Source of the DNA: an uncultured Ruminococcus sp. | Lineage (GTDB): Bacteria > Bacillota > Clostridia > Oscillospirales > Ruminococcaceae | Direction of reading: 5' to 3' | DNA: 17,878 nucleotides | Assembly: GCA_945867875.1 (NCBI GenBank) | Contig: CAMBJF010000030.1 | Coordinates: forward strand, 1 to 17,878 | Part shown: positions 14,333-17,878 of the stretch, in pieces | Layout: each line of letters starts with the position of its first letter | How positions within the stretch are numbered: position 1 is the stretch's first letter | The notes under the pieces: model-generated | The model's database searches: none | Told to the model about the DNA's origin: nothing | Seen by the model: the letters and a program-made list of their open reading frames with translations, nothing else | Position numbers and translations under genes: made by a program

Positions 14333-15559
14333 TTACCTCTCAGATAACTGTATGCCTTCCACGCTGTCCTTACTGTCATTCATCACGGAATATTCTTTTC
14401 CGTCGATAATAAGGGTATATTCGCCCTTGAAGCCGTAAAGCTCAAAGCAGCCATTTTCATCGGTCACAGCCGAGTATTCGGTTGACCACTCATTTTTGAT
14501 AAGTCCCGAGAGCATATCATAAGCAGGCTTGGGTGAGCCGTCCCTTCTGAGAATACCGCTGGGAGCATTGAGCCAGCCTCCGTCGGTAAGATCCCAGCCC
14601 GTCACCGCTTCAACGAGCGGATGAGCAAATAAAATGCGGTACATTTCCTCAAGCTGATTTTTCTGCTGTTCCTCAAATTCGGGCAGTGAGTCCCAGGTTT
14701 CGGGATTAAAATCATTAAGGTCAACTATCTCGGGGGGCATAGGCTTTCCCGAGATCAATGTATTTTCCGTAAAATGAATCGGCAGTCCGAATCTCTCAAA
14801 GCGATGAAGCACATTTTCAAGCTTTTCCGCACCCCAGTACCCCTGATGCTGATGAGACTGTATGCCGATAGCGTCGATGGGAACGCCTGCTTCAAGACAC
14901 TTTTCTATAACATCCGCATAATTTTCGGAGGTGTTAAAATCGTTTATTAACAGTATAGCATTGGGATCAGCCTCTTTTGCAGCTGCAAATACCGACTTGA
15001 TAAGCGGTATTCTTCCGTAATGCCTGCAAAGTCTTGTAACAGCATTGTCATATCTGTCAAAATCGGGCATTATGACCGTTTCGTTGATAACGTCCCAAAG
15101 CTCGACCTTTCCCTTGAAAGCACTCACCTCACGGGTAATGCGGTCAAGCTGTCTCTGCATAATTTCTTCATCGCTGTACTTTAAAAGCCAGTCGGCACAT
15201 ACCGTATGCCAGCAAAGGGGATGACCCTTTACCTTTGCCCCGTCATTTACCATACGGTCAACGCATTTCATCATACGAGCCTTCCGAACATCTCCCTCGG
15301 AAGGCTCGTAAAGACCCCAGTAAAAAGGCAGTGTACCGTAGTTGAAAAGTGCTTCCCACTGCTTTACACGGGAAGAGAAACGCTCTTTTTTCTCCTCGGT
15401 TTCAGCGCTTGTGTATTCCAAAACGTCAAATGCGCCCCAGCCGAATAAAAACTTGTGATCTTTAAGCTTGACGCTCACCTGCTTAGCGGAAGCAGGCTTT
15501 CCGTCAGCACCTGTGATAACAAGCTTCTTCCTTGCTTTTCGGTGTTCATATTTATCCAA
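14333..15559 (-). CDS. Leaderless GH10 enzyme with extra N- and C-terminal beta domains
   Basis: A 408-aa GH10 family protein without signal peptide, so probably a cytoplasmic xylanase or xylo-oligosaccharide hydrolase. Catalytic residues: acid/base Glu160 in WDVINETV and nucleophile Glu265 in HFTENT, 105 residues apart, the same spacing as in the surface GH10 of this window. The nucleophile motif is TEN instead of the usual TELD, and the substrate-site loop reads FYWGLYEPSEG instead of TPENEMKP. Residues 1-45 form a short beta module (KLVITGADGKPA, ending FLFGWGAFD) as in atypical GH10 proteins; residues about 358-408 look like a small transthyretin-like sandwich (VTDENGCFELYGFKGEYTL, quoted in part). 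The start is TTG 15557-15559, one base after the upstream stop, with AAAGGA 10 nt before; no in-frame ATG occurs before residue 96. The two GH10 genes are clearly different. Confidence 0.85.
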   Translation of the reverse strand: MDKYEHRKARKKLVITGADGKPASAKQVSVKLKDHKFLFGWGAFDVLEYTSAETEEKKERFSSRVKQWEALFNYGTLPFYWGLYEPSEGDVRKARMMKCVDRMVNDGAKVKGHPLCWHTVCADWLLKYSDEEIMQRQLDRITREVSAFKGKVELWDVINETVIMPDFDRYDNAVTRLCRHYGRIPLIKSVFAAAKEADPNAILLINDFNTSENYADVIEKCLEAGVPIDAIGIQSHQHQGYWGAEKLENVLHRFERFGLPIHFTENTLISGKPMPPEIVDLNDFNPETWDSLPEFEEQQKNQLEEMYRILFAHPLVEAVTGWDLTDGGWLNAPSGILRRDGSPKPAYDMLSGLIKNEWSTEYSAVTDENGCFELYGFKGEYTLIIDGKEYSVMNDSKDSVEGIQLSER

Positions 15560-15560
15560 A

Positions 15561-17465
15561 TCAATTCATTCCTTTCTGAGTAATGTCCATCCTGAACGGT
15601 GAAAGGGGCAGACCCCCGCTGCTGAACAGATCGGGCAGGGCAGGATCATTCTTATAAGCATATCTGAGCAATACGGGATTTCCCTCACTCTCATATTCAA
15701 GTGTGATACCCTCGCCGCAAAGCTCAGCACTCGGACAGATGATCTTTCCGTCTGAAAGAATCATCTCAAAATGCTTGGGCACAGGATTTTTTAATACCAC
15801 AGCCTTGTTGTCCGTAAACGAAAGAAGCACTCTGCCCTTTTCGGTGATCTCTGCGGAAACGGGGAAAATATCCTCGGGAACAAGTCTGTCCTTATATATG
15901 AGCCGTTCTGCGCAGAGAGCAAGCCTGTGACCCACATCACGCTTATTGATGGGGTGAAGATCGTTTGATTCACCAACATCAATTGTCACCGCCATGGCAG
16001 TTTCGGGTATATCAAGACATTTTAGCTGCTGCTCTCTTACCTGCGCCCATGACAGCGGCGGAACGCACTGTACAGGGTCATCAAAATTGCAAAGCTGAGT
16101 AAAAATAACGGGAATATCATAGCCGCAGCGATCCCTGTACATATTCACAAATGCTTTGAACAGATCGTAATATCTTTCGGGAGCTTTGTCATTGGATTCG
16201 CCCTGATACCATATCAGTCCCCTGAAATTTATGCCGAAAGCGGGAGCGGTAAGAGCGCCGTACATGGAAAGGGGCAGCCCCTGAAAGAACACATCGGGCG
16301 CAATATATTCACCCTTTGCAGCCACAGCATATTCCCATTCGCCGGAAAGCTCAATGATATTTTCTCCCGATTTGAGACAGTATTTTTTTCCCTCAACAAA
16401 TCCGCCCATGCCCTGTCTGACCTCAAGGCGGATATGCAGGATATTTTCACCTGTGTGAAGAACTCCCTGGGGAACAGGATAAATTCTGGGCGGATACATA
16501 TAGCCTGTGGATCCTGCATGAACACCGTTAACAAATATCTCGTCTGCGTCAATCATAGCACCGAGGATAAGCACAGCATCCGACAGATCCATATCATCGG
16601 GAATGATAAATTTTTTTCTGAACCATATCCGTCCGCAAAATCCCGATAGCTTAGGGTCGTCCCTGAAATAAAAGGGAATACGGCATTTGGTGAATTCCAC
16701 AGGCGCTGTGAAAATGTCCTTTGAGATTTTATCCTTGCTTTCAAGCTCGGCACACCATTTTGCGTACTTGACCCTGTCAGCCTCTGCAGTATTTTTTTCA
16801 TAATCGGGAACAGTGCAGCGGGCAAGGAAATCCTCATATCCACCCAGCTCCATAAGCATTTCGTAAGGCATTCTCGCCTCAACGGGAGAGCCGCCTGCCG
16901 AAGTGTTAACAAGTCCCACAGGGACATCAAGCTTTTTCGCAAGCTTTTCGGCAAAATAATATCCTGCCGCACTCATATCCATAAGGTCATTGCCCTCGGC
17001 GCACTTCCACTCGCCGCCCTGAAAATCGTCATACTCCTCGTCTTTTCCAAAGCAGCACTGAACGGGCACACGAAATTCCCTGATGAACTTGTTTCCATTT
17101 GGAATTACGGGGGCTAAGGGGTCAATGGTGCGGCATATGGGCAGCTCCATATTTGACTGACCGCTTATGTGATAAAGCTCGCCGAAAAGAACATCGGAAA
17201 ATACTATCTCCTCGCCGCCGCAGGAAAATGTCAGTGTAAAGCTTTCATATGAGGGGGGATAGGGGGGAATGATGATCTCATATTCCCCGTTTTCATTTGA
17301 AACGGCATTTAATACCGTTTCGCCGCCCCTGTCGACTGAAATAGCAAGTCTTATCTTTTCACCGGAGGGCGCCTTGCCCCGAACGCAGTTTTCCTGTCCG
17401 CTTTGAAGTATCATATGGTCTCCAAAGAGACGCATTACCGTAAATTTTTCGCTCATAAGGCTCAC
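15561..17465 (-). CDS. SASA-family (SGNH) carbohydrate acetylesterase
   Basis: A 634-aa sialate O-acetylesterase-like hydrolase. Seen: a leading beta-sandwich (about 8-95), SGQSNMELP with nucleophile Ser104, NTSAGGSPVEAR near 187, WYQGESN with Glu423, and NDLHP with Asp502/His504 completing the SGNH-type set. Residues about 276-350 form an inserted GH2-like jelly roll (GRIWFRKKF, FVNGVHAG), as known in this family. No signal peptide, so it is cytoplasmic. Known members deacetylate sialic acids or acetylated xylan; with GH10, GH67 and xylulokinase around it, acetyl removal from imported acetyl-glucuronoxylo-oligosaccharides is the better inference. The start is GTG 17463-17465, overlapping the xylulokinase stop by 4 nt (GTGA); ATG 17456 is an in-frame alternative three codons on, with no better ribosome site. 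Confidence 0.88.
   Translation of the reverse strand: MSLMSEKFTVMRLFGDHMILQSGQENCVRGKAPSGEKIRLAISVDRGGETVLNAVSNENGEYEIIIPPYPPSYESFTLTFSCGGEEIVFSDVLFGELYHISGQSNMELPICRTIDPLAPVIPNGNKFIREFRVPVQCCFGKDEEYDDFQGGEWKCAEGNDLMDMSAAGYYFAEKLAKKLDVPVGLVNTSAGGSPVEARMPYEMLMELGGYEDFLARCTVPDYEKNTAEADRVKYAKWCAELESKDKISKDIFTAPVEFTKCRIPFYFRDDPKLSGFCGRIWFRKKFIIPDDMDLSDAVLILGAMIDADEIFVNGVHAGSTGYMYPPRIYPVPQGVLHTGENILHIRLEVRQGMGGFVEGKKYCLKSGENIIELSGEWEYAVAAKGEYIAPDVFFQGLPLSMYGALTAPAFGINFRGLIWYQGESNDKAPERYYDLFKAFVNMYRDRCGYDIPVIFTQLCNFDDPVQCVPPLSWAQVREQQLKCLDIPETAMAVTIDVGESNDLHPINKRDVGHRLALCAERLIYKDRLVPEDIFPVSAEITEKGRVLLSFTDNKAVVLKNPVPKHFEMILSDGKIICPSAELCGEGITLEYESEGNPVLLRYAYKNDPALPDLFSSGGLPLSPFRMDITQKGMN
15570..15575 (-). 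promoter_or_regulatory. Ribosome binding site supporting a TTG start
   Basis: AAAGGA on the minus strand, inside the last codons of the esterase gene and 10 nt before TTG 15557-15559. The esterase stop TGA and the TTG are one base apart, so re-initiation by the same ribosome is likely. Confidence 0.65.
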
Positions 17466-17878
17466 ATTTCCGCAAGTTCCTTCATCTGCTCCCTGACAGC
17501 AGGATAAACCTTGTCATAAAGCCTGAAAAACTTCTCATAAACGGGAACGTTTTCTGAAATAGGCTCCTGAACCTTATCAACGCCGCATATCACATCGCAA
17601 GCCTCGGGAACACTGCCATAAACACCCGCACCCACAAGTGCAAGAATAGCCACACCAAGCGCAGGACCTTCCTTTGAAGATGCAGTTTTAACAGGACAAG
17701 CATACAGATCGGCGAGCATCTGTCTCCAGAGAGGAGAGCTTCCGCCGCCTCCGCAAGCCATCATATCCGAAACATTGATGTCCATTTCACGGCATATCTC
17801 AACGCAGTCTCTCAGGGAATATGCAACGCCCTCCATAACCGCTCTGAGCATTTCCTTCTTGGTGTGCATAGCGGAAAG
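17462..17878 (-). CDS. xylB: Xylulokinase, FGGY family (C-terminal part, cut by window edge)
   Basis: Only the last 139 or so residues are in the window; the frame stays open to the edge (three codons beyond the first Met at 17869 read Leu-Ser-Ala), so the start lies to the right. The segment MLRAVMEGVAYSLRD, then ACGGGGSSPLWRQMLAD and SKEGPALGVAILALVGAG, matches the C-terminal FGGY signature of carbohydrate kinases, closest in style to xylulokinase. It would phosphorylate D-xylulose to xylulose 5-phosphate, the entry to the pentose phosphate pathway served by the nearby transaldolase. The stop overlaps the start of the acetylesterase by 4 nt, so it is an upstream member of the same operon. 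Another FGGY kinase, for example ribulokinase, cannot be excluded from this part alone, but the xylan context favours xylulokinase. Confidence 0.85.
   Translation of the reverse strand, partial: LSAMHTKKEMLRAVMEGVAYSLRDCVEICREMDINVSDMMACGGGGSSPLWRQMLADLYACPVKTASSKEGPALGVAILALVGAGVYGSVPEACDVICGVDKVQEPISENVPVYEKFFRLYDKVYPAVREQMKELAEM

Overview
The window looks like a xylan-utilisation region of a Gram-positive anaerobic fibre degrader, most likely a Ruminococcus-like clostridium. I infer this from the lipoprotein (not Gram-negative) export signals, strong AGGAGG-type ribosome sites, moderate GC coding sequence with AT-rich intergenic DNA, and the gene content. No taxonomic marker such as rRNA is present, so the genus is an inference. 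No dockerin, cohesin, SusC/D, CRISPR, phage or transposase gene is visible.

Layout. Left edge (1-177): an operator/promoter region whose conserved blocks recur upstream of the secreted xylanase. 187-3119 (+): a two-gene operon of a type B carboxylesterase and a GH43 glycosidase. 3179-3211: a shared bidirectional terminator. 3240-4580 (-): a second GH43, a diverged paralogue of the first, preceded by a promoter and a leader holding an intrinsic-terminator hairpin. 4831-5832 (-): a CE1-type esterase lipoprotein. 5833-6570: about 740 bp without a convincing gene, holding nested inverted repeats. 6571-8058 (-): a third GH43, of the two-domain xylosidase/arabinofuranosidase type, starting at TTG. 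8165-9634 (-): an ABC-transporter sugar-binding lipoprotein. 9671-11317 (-): a CBM22-GH10 xylanase lipoprotein. 11575-12222 (-): transaldolase, with its own terminator and regulatory region. 12359 to the right edge (-): a tightly packed operon in the order xylulokinase (cut by the edge), SGNH/SASA acetylesterase, cytoplasmic GH10, GH67 alpha-glucuronidase.

How the parts fit. The CBM22-GH10 and CE1 lipoproteins would cut and de-esterify glucurono(arabino)xylan at the cell surface. The solute-binding lipoprotein would capture the oligosaccharides for an ABC importer whose permeases are not in the window. Inside the cell, the SASA esterase and the carboxylesterase would remove acyl groups, GH67 would release (4-O-methyl)glucuronic acid, the leaderless GH10 would shorten oligomers, and three GH43 enzymes would release xylose and arabinose. 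Xylulokinase and transaldolase carry the pentoses into the pentose phosphate pathway. Xylose isomerase, permeases and regulator genes are not in the window.

The families are all known. The less ordinary content is in the control and the architecture: a conserved tripartite operator, a 21-bp-spaced direct repeat before transaldolase, a putative attenuator before one GH43, successive GTG and TTG starts in the coupled operon, and an unexplained inverted-repeat island.
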